Source of the DNA: Shewanella denitrificans OS217
GTDB lineage: Bacteria > Pseudomonadota > Gammaproteobacteria > Enterobacterales > Shewanellaceae
Assembly (NCBI RefSeq): GCF_000013765.1
Contig: NC_007954.1
Location: 1,364,001-1,428,000 of the forward strand
Reading direction: 5' to 3'
Length of the DNA stretch: 64,000 nt
Shown: positions 42,529-51,926 of the stretch, piece after piece
How positions within the stretch are numbered: the stretch's first letter is position 1
How the letters are laid out: each line of letters begins with the position of its first letter
Translations under genes and position numbers: made by a program
The notes under the pieces: model-generated
Databases searched by the model: none
Told to the model about the DNA's origin: nothing
What the model saw: only the letters and a program-made list of their open reading frames with translations

Positions 42529-43590
42529 ATGAAAGCTGATCCAAATAAAGAGAAGGCACTTGCTGCGGTACTCAGTCAAATTGAAAAACAGTTTGGTAAA
42601 GGTTCAATCATGAAGCTTGGTGAAGACCGCACCATGGATGTTGAGACCATCTCTACGGGTTCACTTTCATTGGACGTAGCCTTAGGCGCTGGCGGTTTAC
42701 CTATGGGGCGTATCGTTGAGATATATGGCCCAGAATCATCGGGTAAAACCACCTTAACATTGGAAGTGATTGCAGCAGCTCAACGTGAAGGTAAAACCTG
42801 TGCCTTTATCGATGCTGAGCACGCATTAGACCCAATTTACGCCAAAAAGTTAGGCGTAGATATTGATAACTTATTGTGTTCACAGCCTGATACCGGGGAG
42901 CAAGCTCTTGAAATTTGTGATGCATTAACTCGCTCTGGCGCGGTTGATGTTATCGTTGTCGATTCGGTTGCAGCGCTAACACCAAAAGCTGAAATTGAAG
43001 GTGAAATTGGTGACTCACATATGGGCCTAGCAGCGCGTATGATGAGCCAAGCAATGCGTAAGCTTGCTGGTAACTTGAAGCAATCCAATACCTTACTTAT
43101 TTTTATTAACCAAATTCGTATGAAAATTGGCGTGATGTTTGGTAACCCAGAAACCACAACTGGCGGTAACGCACTTAAGTTTTATGCATCAGTGCGTTTA
43201 GATATTCGCCGCACTGGCGCCATTAAAGACGGCGACGAAGTAGTGGGTAACGAAACCCGCGTTAAAGTGGTTAAAAACAAAATTGCTGCGCCCTTTAAGC
43301 AAGCTGAATTCCAAATTCTTTATGGTCAAGGTATTAACCGTACTGGTGAGCTAGTTGATTTGGGGGTGGCCCATAAACTAGTTGAAAAAGCCGGTGCTTG
43401 GTACAGCTATAAAGGTGATAAAATTGGTCAAGGCCGCGCCAATGCCGGTCGTTACTTAACTGAAAATCCTGCAATTGCTCAAGAAATCGATACTCTTTTG
43501 CGTGAAATGTTATTGAACTCAAATGCACCAAAAGAATCGGCTGCAGACGTTGATGACAATGTTGACCCAGAAACGGGCGAAGTATTTTAA
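42529..43590 (+). CDS. recA: Recombinase RecA
   Basis: Forms ATP-dependent filaments on single-stranded DNA for homologous recombination and stimulates LexA cleavage. ATG 42529 follows GAGAGGG and gives 353 residues; the TTG five codons upstream is rejected. Visible motifs are Walker [14 protein letters not shown], the Walker B region [13 protein letters not shown], loop segments around [17 protein letters not shown] and the acidic C-terminus. Regulation by LexA is clear from the promoter. recX, normally next, is absent. Confidence 0.99.
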
Positions 43591-43670
43591 CATCGCAGCT
43601 TAAGCCTTTGTTAAATAAATACTTAGCTTGAAGCATCAGCAAAAGTATAATTTTGAGTTACAGTGTGAAG

Positions 43671-43710
43671 AAAGTCGTGATAAGCCTAGTTGCTTGTCAC
43701 GACTTTTTTA
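43671..43710. terminator. Terminator between recA and the convergent LytTR gene
   Basis: AAAGTCGTGA (43671-43680) pairs with TCACGACTTT (43697-43706); a T-run follows on the plus strand and A residues precede it. It can serve both recA and the response regulator gene. Confidence 0.75.
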
Positions 43711-43713
43711 ATT

Positions 43714-44436
43714 TTAGGCTTCTAGCCATTTTCTAAAATTTGCGGTGCGGGTTTTGCTGGTCACTAAGGCTTCACTGTAGCCTTTGATATACAGGGCGAG
43801 TGTTTCTTTGGTGTAGGTTTCAAATTTAATTAAGCTATTGATATTAATGATGTCGGCGCGGTTAATCCGAAAGAAGACCTTAGGATCGAGCTGAGCTTCT
43901 AATTGGCTGAGGTTATTGTCAGAAAGGATATGGTATTGGCCTTGCTTATCACCGGCCAAAATAGTGCCGTTGGCGGCTCGAAAACAATGGATCTCTGCGA
44001 CATTAAGCATCTCGCTGGCGCCTTGTTGCTTGATAATAAATCGTTGTTTAAACGAGGTGGTCTCAATTTTTGAGCGCTGCTCAAACAATGCTTGATAGTT
44101 GGCGACCGCTTGGCTAAAACGCTTAAAAGAGAAAGGCTTGAGCAAATATTCAATGCCCTGGTTTTGAAACGCATTCATCCAGTAGTCGTTATAGGAGGTG
44201 GTAAAAATGACTGGGCAGGGCACATCAATTTGCTCTAGGGCGCTAAAGACTTGGCCATCACTGAGCTCTATATCGCTAAAAAGTAAATCTAAGTTCTGCG
44301 GTTGATTGAAAAACTCAATCACGGCATCGACACTGCTTAAGGTGGCAATAATTTTAGCCTCTGGCCACTGCCTTTGTATGTAGCCTGCGAGCTTTTCTGC
44401 TGCCAAGGGTTCATCTTCTATGATGGCGATTCTCAT
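43714..44436 (-). CDS. LytTR-family response regulator
   Basis: A 240-residue cytoplasmic regulator. The N-terminal receiver has the acidic pair in IIEDEPLAAEKL and the phospho-acceptor Asp in LLFSDIELSDG, with Lys in YLLKPFSFKRF. Residues about 135-240 form a LytTR DNA-binding domain (CFRAANGTILAGDKQGQ, VFFRINRADIININSL). It follows a histidine kinase gene by 63 bases, and the pair forms a two-component system. LytTR regulators often control membrane or envelope functions; the target here is not evident. Confidence 0.93.
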   Translation of the reverse strand: MRIAIIEDEPLAAEKLAGYIQRQWPEAKIIATLSSVDAVIEFFNQPQNLDLLFSDIELSDGQVFSALEQIDVPCPVIFTTSYNDYWMNAFQNQGIEYLLKPFSFKRFSQAVANYQALFEQRSKIETTSFKQRFIIKQQGASEMLNVAEIHCFRAANGTILAGDKQGQYHILSDNNLSQLEAQLDPKVFFRINRADIININSLIKFETYTKETLALYIKGYSEALVTSKTRTANFRKWLEA

Positions 44437-44499
44437 TATTACAACTCCATTTGAACTCTATAACTACAGTAAAGGTTGGTTATTTCTCTAATTCAGCAT

Positions 44500-45531
44500 C
44501 TAACAGCTAACAGCTAAATCCACCAATGGCAGGCTGAGGCTAAAGGTCTCTGCCGTTTTTTCTATGCTAATGGACTGGTTGACTAACATTGTGCAGCGTT
44601 CATTTAAGTTATTTAGCCCAAGATTAAGGCTATCTGGATGTGTGGTATGAGATTTAGGCCTTAAGTCATTGGTCACCAATAAACGTTCGCCTTGGTTGGT
44701 GATTGTGATACGCACTGGCTGGGCTTGACTTGCCTGATTGTGTTTGACGATATTCTCTAACGCCAATTGTAAAGCGCCGGGGACGAGCTGCACCTGTTTA
44801 GGATCCAGTGTTAGCGCAAGTTCGAAAGTGAACGCTTTTGGGAAGCGTTTCGCTAATAAGTGCAGATAACTGTCAGCAAACTCGAGTTCTTTTTCAAGAC
44901 TAATGAGTCGATTTTTATGGGCTTCAAGCATGTAGCGATACAGACTGCAGAAGGCATCGAGGAAATCATCGGCTTCATCTGGGTCTTGCTGAATGAGTAC
45001 TGATAATACATTAAGGTTGTTGAATAAAAAGTGTGGGTCAAGTTGTTGCTGTAAAGCACTTATCTGGCTGTTAGCTAGCTGATTTTGTGTTTGAATATGG
45101 GCGAGTTGTTGCTGCCTCACTTCATTAAACAACAGTGCGGCCAACAAGGTTCCGCCTAATAATAGATGCAGTAAAACACTTAAAATGATGGTTAAGGCGA
45201 TATGGCGAATGTCTAGGTATTCTATGCCTATGGTCCATTCTAGCCCTAAGACTAAGCTGCTATTTAATGCGATAAACAGGGCCGCGCTACTGAAGTAAAC
45301 TTGGGCAATGGCATTAATGCTAATCAATTGCCCTTTTACTAAATGTTTATAGCTTCGATAGGTGATCCACTGAGCGAGAAAACATTGCAACGCCAGCCAA
45401 AATGGGCCATCTGGGTGATAGTTTAACGGCTCACCGCCAGAGGTTTGTGCCATGGCGGTATAAAATACCACTAAGTGGGTTAGGCCTAATACAGCCAAGA
45501 TGTTGAGTAACTTAGTGGTATGTTTTTTCAT
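44500..45531 (-). CDS. LytS/YehU-type sensor histidine kinase
   Basis: ATG 45531 gives 343 residues and lies seven bases after the preceding gene's stop; an ATG at 45555 would overlap that gene. About four membrane segments occupy residues 8-145. The His_kinase domain follows, with the phospho-accepting His in QQLDPHFLFNNLNVLSVL. A small ATPase domain (ALQLALENIVKHN, LNLGLNNLNERCTML) ends the protein. There is no large periplasmic sensor domain, so the membrane part or a partner protein may sense the signal. It is paired with the LytTR regulator. Confidence 0.92.
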   Translation of the reverse strand: MKKHTTKLLNILAVLGLTHLVVFYTAMAQTSGGEPLNYHPDGPFWLALQCFLAQWITYRSYKHLVKGQLISINAIAQVYFSSAALFIALNSSLVLGLEWTIGIEYLDIRHIALTIILSVLLHLLLGGTLLAALLFNEVRQQQLAHIQTQNQLANSQISALQQQLDPHFLFNNLNVLSVLIQQDPDEADDFLDAFCSLYRYMLEAHKNRLISLEKELEFADSYLHLLAKRFPKAFTFELALTLDPKQVQLVPGALQLALENIVKHNQASQAQPVRITITNQGERLLVTNDLRPKSHTTHPDSLNLGLNNLNERCTMLVNQSISIEKTAETFSLSLPLVDLAVSC

Positions 45532-45538
45532 AGTTTTC

Positions 45539-46261
45539 TTATGATTTTGTGTCATCAGGAAGGCGCTGAACTATCTTACCTTGTGCATCTAAAAACTCAA
45601 GGGCTGCAGTTCCTTCCTTGTCGACTACCATGCGAATACGGGTTTGACCTTGTTTATCATGCAACTTTAGCATGGCATCGCCGTTTAATGTGCCATAGAA
45701 AGCTCGGTTATTGGCGCTGAGCATGCCTTGCTTTTCGAGCTCGTCTAGTTTTACCTTAGCATCGAGATCGCCATTTTCTTTTGCTTTTTCAAGGGCTATC
45801 TGTTCTGCTAGCGGCAGAGTCGACCTGTCTATAATGCGCATGCCTGTCACCATGTAATCGCCATCTTCAATGTGCTGTAATGTCATGGTTTGATCTTGGT
45901 TATAACGATCAAATGACATGTGCACCCCGTGACTCACTTTTCCATTTTCCTCTTTACCCATAAAGATAAGCCCGCCGTTTTCTGTGCCTTCATCGTTGTA
46001 AAAAATCATCCCAGGTCTTGAGCCTACATCGACAAATTCTTTGCCCTTGTATATCCCTTTTGGTGAGAATTCAGAGTTGGCGATAACGATTCTTGGCAGC
46101 CCGTTGTCCTCCAATACCTTGATGCTTTTTACTGTGAGGTGCTCAAAATGCTGAGTCCCCATAGGGCTAATAGCTGTATATGCCGTGAGGGCGGTTAATC
46201 CAATGGCAAGTGCTAAATTAACGACTTTTTGAGTGGCGAGTTGTTTTTCGATTGATTTCAT
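45539..46261 (-). CDS. Membrane-anchored protein of unknown function upstream of LytS/LytTR genes
   Basis: ATG 46261 follows AAGGAC and gives 240 residues. One N-terminal membrane anchor (VVNLALAIGLTALTAYTAI) precedes a large external domain rich in beta-strand patterns and glycine turns (RIVIANSEFSPKGIYKG, PGMIFYNDEGTENGGLIFMG, LKLHDKQGQTRIRMVVDKEG). I do not recognise the family. It lies first in a tight three-gene unit with the kinase and regulator, so a sensory or accessory role is possible but unproven. Confidence 0.75.
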   Translation of the reverse strand: MKSIEKQLATQKVVNLALAIGLTALTAYTAISPMGTQHFEHLTVKSIKVLEDNGLPRIVIANSEFSPKGIYKGKEFVDVGSRPGMIFYNDEGTENGGLIFMGKEENGKVSHGVHMSFDRYNQDQTMTLQHIEDGDYMVTGMRIIDRSTLPLAEQIALEKAKENGDLDAKVKLDELEKQGMLSANNRAFYGTLNGDAMLKLHDKQGQTRIRMVVDKEGTAALEFLDAQGKIVQRLPDDTKS

Positions 46262-46473
46262 TTTCTTGTCCTTTAGCAAAGAGTTAACTCTGCGGTATTG
46301 GTAAGTTGCTTTGATGGATTGAGAATAAACAGTGTTTCAAAGTGATGCGATGGCATAAGGATAAGCGGCAGAAAAAATCCAATGAAGGGTGGAAATGTCT
46401 CATTAAGGTTTTGGCTATTGACTCTTAAGGTGCAGATGTTAACTATGGGTAAGTTATTTTCCTAAGGAAGACC

Positions 46474-47508
46474 ATGAAATCATTTGTTATCCCACTGATA
46501 GTGAGCTTGGGCGTCAGTGTGTTATTGCTAGGGTTAGCCATCACTTTTGGTGGTCCCAAGCCTGTAGCTGCACTGGACAGCATTAGCGAGCCCTTTAAAA
46601 ATCTTGATTACAGTGAGTTGCCTGAGGTCAGTTTTTTTAATGCCAGAGATGGGCAGGCCTTGGCCTATCGATTTTACCCACCGACTTTTTCATCGGCAGT
46701 TAAAGCTCAGGTTAAAACAGAGGCTCAAATTGAGAGCAGGGGCAGTGTGGTGTTGGTGCATGGCTCCTCTGCGAGCAGTCAGAGCATGCATCAATTGGCG
46801 ATGGCATTTGCGAGCGCAGGTTTTAGTGCCTATTCATTAGATATTCGTGGTCATGGGGAGTCTGGAAAAAGTGGTGACATTACTTACTTGGGCCAGCTTG
46901 AGCATGACTTAGAAGATTTTGTTTCAGAGGTGAAGCTACAGGGCAGTAAGAGTTTAGTGGGATTTTCTTCTGGCGGTGGTTTTGCTCTGAGATTTGCAGG
47001 CAGTGACAGGCAAGTCTTGTTTGACAACTATTTGTTGTTGTCGCCTTTTATTAGCCAAGATTCGCCCACCAGTCGCAATAATGGCAGTGGCGGCTGGGTG
47101 AGCGTCGGCGTGCCAAGGCTTGTGGCAATCAGCATACTCGATGCCATGGGACTCAAGCTGTTTAATCATCTGCCAGTGATCCGCTTTGCCTTACGAGAAA
47201 CCTCGAAAGTTAAGTTAACTCATAGCTACAGTTACTTACTCGCGACTAACTTTCGCCCGAAAGCTGACTATAACGCCAATATCGCCGCGATTAAGCAGCC
47301 TTTGTCCGTGCTGGTTGGCGATCGGGATGAGCTGTTTAACCCCAAGGCGTTTACTGGCTTATTTGAAACGACTAATGCTAAGGTGAACATAATCCAAGGG
47401 GTCAATCATGTTGGAATGATTTTATCGCCAAACGCACTGGATAAGGCGGTGACTCAGTTGGCTGCCTTAGTTGAAACGGACTCAGCTAAGCGACTCGAGT
47501 CAAAGTAG
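46474..47508 (+). CDS. Alpha/beta-hydrolase, serine-lipase/aminopeptidase type
   Basis: A 344-residue protein with an N-terminal membrane anchor or uncleaved signal (FVIPLIVSLGVSVLLLGLAITF). The hydrolase fold shows the oxyanion region VLVHGSSASSQSMH, SLDIRGHGES, the nucleophile elbow GFSSGGG, the acid in VGDRDELF and the His in GVNHVGM. It fits the monoacylglycerol-lipase-like (serine aminopeptidase S33) group. Substrate unknown. A good ribosome site (AAGGAAG) precedes it, and it is divergent from the unknown-LytS-LytTR unit. Confidence 0.88.
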   Translation: MKSFVIPLIVSLGVSVLLLGLAITFGGPKPVAALDSISEPFKNLDYSELPEVSFFNARDGQALAYRFYPPTFSSAVKAQVKTEAQIESRGSVVLVHGSSASSQSMHQLAMAFASAGFSAYSLDIRGHGESGKSGDITYLGQLEHDLEDFVSEVKLQGSKSLVGFSSGGGFALRFAGSDRQVLFDNYLLLSPFISQDSPTSRNNGSGGWVSVGVPRLVAISILDAMGLKLFNHLPVIRFALRETSKVKLTHSYSYLLATNFRPKADYNANIAAIKQPLSVLVGDRDELFNPKAFTGLFETTNAKVNIIQGVNHVGMILSPNALDKAVTQLAALVETDSAKRLESK

Positions 47509-47644
47509 GGAATATGGCACTTAAGCTTTGATCTTAGCGCAAGCCTCGCACAGGATGAAGGTTTGAGTATATAATGCTGGCAATAGAGCTTGTTATGATA
47601 ATAACATTTAAGAATTCAATATTTTTCCAATTTAGGGCGATGTC

Positions 47645-50269
47645 ATGTTTGAGACCACCGCGAAGTTAAGAAGTGCTTTTTTGGCCTATTTTGAAACTCA
47701 AGGCCACCAAGTTGTCGACAGTAGTTCATTAGTCCCTCATAACGATCCAACCTTGCTTTTTACCAATGCGGGGATGAATCAATTTAAAGACGTATTCTTA
47801 GGGATGGATAAGCGCAGCTACAGCCGCGCCGTGTCTTCTCAGCGTTGCGTGCGCGCCGGCGGTAAGCATAACGATCTGGATAACGTAGGTTATACCGCCC
47901 GTCACCACACCTTTTTCGAGATGCTAGGTAACTTCAGTTTCGGCGATTATTTTAAAGAAGAAGCCATACGTTTCGCGTGGACCTTCTTAACCGAAACCTT
48001 AAAGCTGCCAACAGAGCGTCTGTGCGTCACCATCTATGAAACCGACGATGAAGCCTTCGAGCTTTGGAATAAGAAAATCGGGGTCGCCGCTGAAAACATC
48101 ATTCGCATCGGCGATAACAAGGGGGCGCCTTACGCCTCTGATAACTTTTGGCAGATGGGTGACACAGGTCCTTGTGGTCCTTGCAGTGAGATATTCTACG
48201 ATCATGGCGATCACATCTGGGGTGGACGCCCTGGTACGCCTGAAGAAGATGGCGATCGCTTCATCGAAATTTGGAACATAGTATTCATGCAGTACAACCG
48301 TCAAGCCGACGGCGCTATGCTGCCGCTGCCTAAGCCATCGGTCGATACCGGCATGGGCATTGAGCGTATTGCTGCCATCATGCAGGGTGTGCATTCAAAC
48401 TATGAAATTGATATCTTCAAACAGCTGATCGCTAAAACCGCTGAAATCATAGGTGTCAGTGATTTAGAAAATAAATCATTGCGAGTGATTGCCGACCATA
48501 TTCGCTCATGTGCCTTCTTGATAGCCGATGGCGTGATGCCGTCGAACGAAGGGCGTGGTTATGTGCTGCGCCGTATTATTCGCCGCGCCGTGCGTCATGG
48601 TAATAAGTTAGGCGCGACCGATACCTTCTTTTATAAATTGGTGCCGACCTTGATCAGTGTGATGGGTGATGCCGCTAAAGGCTTAGTTGAAACCCAAGTC
48701 ATTGTCGAAAAAGCCCTTAAAGCCGAAGAAGAGCAGTTTGCCCGCACCTTAGAGCGTGGCCTTGGTTTGCTGGACAACGCCTTAAATGAGTTATCTGGCA
48801 AGGTGCTCGATGGTGACACGGCATTTAAGCTGTATGACACCTATGGCTTTCCCGTGGATTTAACCGCTGACGTGTGCCGCGAGCGTGATATCACAGTGGA
48901 CGAAGCCGGCTTTGAAGCGGCCATGGCTGAACAGCGTAGCCGCGCACAAGCCGCCGGTAACTTTGGCGCCGATTACAACAAACAGCTCATTATCGATGAA
49001 GAAACACAATTTTGTGGTTATAAAGGCCTAAGCGGTGAAGCAAACGTGGTTGCCTTGTACTTAGATGGCCAAGCCGTGAATGAAGTGACTCAAGGACAAG
49101 ATGCGGTTGTGGTACTCAATAACACCCCATTCTACGCCGAATCTGGTGGTCAAGTGGGTGATAAAGGCGTACTTAGCGCACAAGGCATCAACTTTAGCGT
49201 GACGGATACGCAAAAGTTTGGTCAGGCTACGGGTCATCAAGGTAAAGTGCTTGAAGGCAGTATCAAAGTGGGCACTAAGCTTGCTGCAGAGGTTAATAAA
49301 GACTTACGTCAGCGCACTGAGCTTAACCACTCGGTGACTCACTTGTTGCATGCAGCGCTTCGCCAAGTGATTGGCACCCACGTGACTCAGAAAGGCTCGC
49401 TGGTAAACCCAGAGCGCCTACGCTTTGACTTTGCCCATTTTGAAGGCGTAAAAGCAGCAGAGCTTAAGCAAGTTGAAGAGTTAGTGAATGCACAAATTCG
49501 CTGTAACCATGAACTCAATACCGCAGAAATGGCCATAGATGAAGCTAAAGAGAAAGGCGCTATGGCGCTCTTTGGTGAAAAGTATGACGAAAAAGTCCGG
49601 GTTGTGACCATGGGGGATTTCTCCATTGAGCTCTGTGGTGGTACCCATGTGGGCCGCACCGGTGACATAGGTTTATTTAAAATCACCTCTGAAGCGGGTA
49701 TTGCGGCTGGCGTTCGCCGTATTGAAGCTGTCACAGGTGCAGCGGCCATGGCCTATGTGGCCGAGCAGCAAGCTATGCTTGATGAGGCGGCGGGACTGCT
49801 AAAATCTGACTCAGCTTCTGTAGTTGCTAAGTTAAAGGCGCAACTTGATAAAACCAAACAGCTTGAAAAAGAGCTGTCGCAACTTAAAGACAAGTTAGCG
49901 GCGGCGGCGAGTGCGGACATGGCCGGTGATGCGCAAGACATCAATGGCGTGAAAGTACTAGTGAAAAAACTCGAAGGTGTGGACCCAGGTTCACTTCGTG
50001 GTCTACAGGATGAACTAAAGCAAAAGCTTAAGTCGGCAATTATCCTGTTAGGCACAGCTAAGGACGGTAAGGTTAACCTGATTGCTGGCGTGAGCAACGA
50101 TTTAACCGCTAAAGTGAAAGCGGGTGAGTTGGTTGCCATGGTCGCTCAGCAAGTGGGCGGTAAGGGCGGTGGTCGCCCTGACATGGCTCAAGCGGGGGGC
50201 ACTCAGGTTGAAAACTTAGATGCGGCGTTAGCATCGGCAAGCACTTGGATAGCCGAGCGTCTTGCATAA
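47645..50269 (+). CDS. alaS: Alanyl-tRNA synthetase
   Basis: Charges tRNA-Ala with alanine and edits mischarged Ser/Gly. The 874 residues are full length. The class II aminoacylation domain is at the N-terminus (HHTFFEMLGNFSFGDYFKEEAI, DTGPCGPCSEIFYD). A tRNA-recognition domain, an editing domain with NHSVTHLLHAAL and CGGTHVGRTGDIG, and a C-Ala domain ending GGKGGGRPDMAQAGG follow. It is upstream of csrA, the usual neighbour. Confidence 0.99.
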   Translation: MFETTAKLRSAFLAYFETQGHQVVDSSSLVPHNDPTLLFTNAGMNQFKDVFLGMDKRSYSRAVSSQRCVRAGGKHNDLDNVGYTARHHTFFEMLGNFSFGDYFKEEAIRFAWTFLTETLKLPTERLCVTIYETDDEAFELWNKKIGVAAENIIRIGDNKGAPYASDNFWQMGDTGPCGPCSEIFYDHGDHIWGGRPGTPEEDGDRFIEIWNIVFMQYNRQADGAMLPLPKPSVDTGMGIERIAAIMQGVHSNYEIDIFKQLIAKTAEIIGVSDLENKSLRVIADHIRSCAFLIADGVMPSNEGRGYVLRRIIRRAVRHGNKLGATDTFFYKLVPTLISVMGDAAKGLVETQVIVEKALKAEEEQFARTLERGLGLLDNALNELSGKVLDGDTAFKLYDTYGFPVDLTADVCRERDITVDEAGFEAAMAEQRSRAQAAGNFGADYNKQLIIDEETQFCGYKGLSGEANVVALYLDGQAVNEVTQGQDAVVVLNNTPFYAESGGQVGDKGVLSAQGINFSVTDTQKFGQATGHQGKVLEGSIKVGTKLAAEVNKDLRQRTELNHSVTHLLHAALRQVIGTHVTQKGSLVNPERLRFDFAHFEGVKAAELKQVEELVNAQIRCNHELNTAEMAIDEAKEKGAMALFGEKYDEKVRVVTMGDFSIELCGGTHVGRTGDIGLFKITSEAGIAAGVRRIEAVTGAAAMAYVAEQQAMLDEAAGLLKSDSASVVAKLKAQLDKTKQLEKELSQLKDKLAAAASADMAGDAQDINGVKVLVKKLEGVDPGSLRGLQDELKQKLKSAIILLGTAKDGKVNLIAGVSNDLTAKVKAGELVAMVAQQVGGKGGGRPDMAQAGGTQVENLDAALASASTWIAERLA

Positions 50270-50611
50270 AAGGTGATAAAACAGCCATAGGTGAATGAAT
50301 TACTCGTAAAAAATGTAATAATTTAGCTATGGCTGATAGCAAGAATCCTATATAACAGCTATATAAGATTAGGGTTTGGGTAGATTTATTGTGATCTAGT
50401 GAGGTAAAACCAAGGCTCGCCTTGTTTTTATCACTTATGAAGGGTGTTTTCGGGGCATTAGGCTCACAAAAATATTTTTTTTTATTCGTTAAGCTTAATA
50501 AAGTCGTGGATTTAGCACTCAGTGCTATTAATTTATATTAAGCTAACCTTATAATAACCGCATATTACGGATAAAGCGTGTGTATGCAGATTGAACTAAA
50601 GGAGCAATCGA
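50270..50611. promoter_or_regulatory. alaS-csrA intergenic region
   Basis: A 342-base gap without a gene. It contains an inverted repeat CAGCCATAG (50282-50290) and CTATGGCTG (50327-50335) just after alaS, which has no T-tract and may or may not terminate transcription. The remaining A+T-rich stretch probably carries csrA promoters, but I cannot assign one with confidence. Confidence 0.5.
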
Positions 50612-50809
50612 ATGCTGATTTTGACTCGTCGTGTGGGCGAAACATTAATGATAGGTGATGAAGTTACTGTGACCGTTTTAGGTGTAAAGGGTAACCAAGT
50701 CCGGATCGGTGTGAATGCACCTAAAGAAGTCTCTGTGCATCGTGAAGAGATTTACCAACGGATTCAAAACGAGAAATCTGATCCATCTTCTGAAAGCGGA
50801 AATTTCTGA
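50612..50809 (+). CDS. csrA: Carbon-storage regulator CsrA (RsmA)
   Basis: Small dimeric RNA-binding protein that represses or stabilises mRNAs by binding GGA motifs in leaders. The 65 residues begin LILTRRVGETLMIGDEVTVTV and contain VRIGVNAPKEVSVHREEIYQRI, the conserved RNA-binding edge. ATG 50612 follows AAAGGAGCA, a strong site which itself includes GGA, so self-binding is plausible. BarA, which acts on this pathway in relatives, is encoded elsewhere in the window. Confidence 0.99.
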   Translation: MLILTRRVGETLMIGDEVTVTVLGVKGNQVRIGVNAPKEVSVHREEIYQRIQNEKSDPSSESGNF

Positions 50810-50838
50810 TTTAATTAATCGGAACACGCTTTGTCATT

Positions 50839-50867
50839 AAAGTCAGCTTATGCTGGCTTTTTTTTTG
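50839..50867 (+). terminator. csrA: Rho-independent terminator after csrA
   Basis: AAAGTCAGC (50839-50847) pairs with GCTGGCTTT (50852-50860) with one G-T pair, followed by a long T-run. Confidence 0.92.
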
Positions 50868-50968
50868 CGTCGCATCAATTTTACTCAGTAGATCTTATCC
50901 ATAAAGCCCTGGCTCAGACGTGTCTTTCAATATGGGTTAAATCCAGTTAACGGTTAGCGGTTTGTTTT

Positions 50969-51234
50969 ATACCAATCCTTATAAATATCTGATCAGTTCA
51001 GAGCTTTGTCAGTGGTTCGAAAACCAGCCAAATTGGTGACGTCATAGTGGTGCTATGGCGAGACAATTTGGTGCCGTAGTCGGGCCGCTGAAAAGCTCCC
51101 GCAGGGCGAGTTTATAAGGGGTGTATGCTGCGTTGGCCGATGTCGACTTATCCCGATAAGCCTTCCATCGGCCGCCTTGCCTACTTTCCCTTATAATACT
51201 CGCTGAATGAACACATATTTATGCGGATTGGTAT
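50969..51234. repeat. 266-bp structured inverted-repeat element (MITE-like)
   Basis: Terminal arms ATACCAATCC (50969-50978) and its complement (51225-51234), extended by ATAAATAT (50981-50988) with ATATTTAT (51215-51222), enclose several internal hairpins: CCAAATTG/CAATTTGG (51028-51035 with 51064-51071, with CATAG/CTATG inside), CGAGTTTATAAGGG with CCCTTATAATACTCG (51107-51120, 51188-51202), and GGCCGATG/CATCGGCC (51135-51142, 51166-51173) around CTTATC/GATAAG. No ORF of note. It resembles small non-autonomous repeats that I recall from Shewanella-type genomes, but copy number was not checked. Confidence 0.85.
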
Positions 51235-51348
51235 TACCCTTCTGATGAAATATTTCATCAGTTAGCGGCGTTAAAATCCTTATATGAGCCATAAAAACAA
51301 CAATGTGCTTAAAAACAGTTCAAACGGAGTGGGTTTCCTAAAAAGGGT

Positions 51349-51383
51349 TTGACTTATTTTCGTCAAACAGTAATATGTGCGCC
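51349..51383 (+). promoter_or_regulatory. Promoter of the tRNA array with G+C-rich discriminator
   Basis: TTGACT (51349-51354) and TAATAT (51371-51376) are 16 bases apart. The following GTGCGCC is the G+C-rich discriminator associated with ppGpp-mediated inhibition of stable RNA promoters. Confidence 0.8.
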
Positions 51384-51391
51384 AAGAAAAC

Positions 51392-51483
51392 GGAGAGGTG
51401 GCCGAGTGGCCGAAGGCGCTCCCCTGCTAAGGGAGTATGGGCTTTAAATCCCATCGAGGGTTCGAATCCCTCCTTCTCCGCCA
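51392..51483 (+). tRNA. tRNA-Ser (GCT), copy 1
   Basis: A 92-base class II tRNA with a long variable arm (TATGGGCTTTAAATCCCAT), anticodon loop CTGCTAA (anticodon GCT), T loop GTTCGAATC, and encoded CCA. It reads AGC/AGU codons. Confidence 0.97.
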
Positions 51484-51505
51484 TTTCTTACAATAGACGA
51501 ACGAT

Positions 51506-51582
51506 GCGGATGTAGCTCAGCTGGATAGAGTACCTGGCTACGAACCAGGCGGTCGGAGGTTCGACTCCTCCCATCCGCACCA
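51506..51582 (+). tRNA. tRNA-Arg (ACG), copy 1
   Basis: A 77-base tRNA with anticodon loop CTACGAA (anticodon ACG, expected to be edited to ICG), T loop GTTCGACTC and encoded CCA. The acceptor stem is GCGGATG/CATCCGC, differing from the other three Arg copies. Confidence 0.97.
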
Positions 51583-51607
51583 TAGTTTATTAATGTGATA
51601 TTTGAAT

Positions 51608-51684
51608 GCGCGTGTAGCTCAGCTGGATAGAGTACCTGGCTACGAACCAGGCGGTCGGAGGTTCGACTCCTCCCACGCGCACCA
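51608..51684 (+). tRNA. tRNA-Arg (ACG), copy 2
   Basis: Same body as copy 1 but with acceptor stem GCGCGTG/CACGCGC; encoded CCA; 77 bases. Confidence 0.97.
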
Positions 51685-51749
51685 TTCACACTTTGTTGAA
51701 TTTATTTTCAATGGAGTGATTAGCAAAATATCACCACAATACAGATTTC

Positions 51750-51826
51750 GCGCGTGTAGCTCAGCTGGATAGAGTACCTGGCTACGAACCAGGCGGTCGG
51801 AGGTTCGACTCCTCCCACGCGCACCA
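51750..51826 (+). tRNA. tRNA-Arg (ACG), copy 3
   Basis: Identical to copy 2 across 77 bases; anticodon ACG and encoded CCA. Confidence 0.97.
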
Positions 51827-51834
51827 TGTTTTGC

Positions 51835-51926
51835 GGAGAGGTGGCCGAGTGGCCGAAGGCGCTCCCCTGCTAAGGGAGTATGGGCTTTAAATCCCATCGA
51901 GGGTTCGAATCCCTCCTTCTCCGCCA
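51835..51926 (+). tRNA. tRNA-Ser (GCT), copy 2
   Basis: Identical to the first Ser tRNA by eye; it starts only eight bases after Arg copy 3, so one transcript must be processed. Confidence 0.97.
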
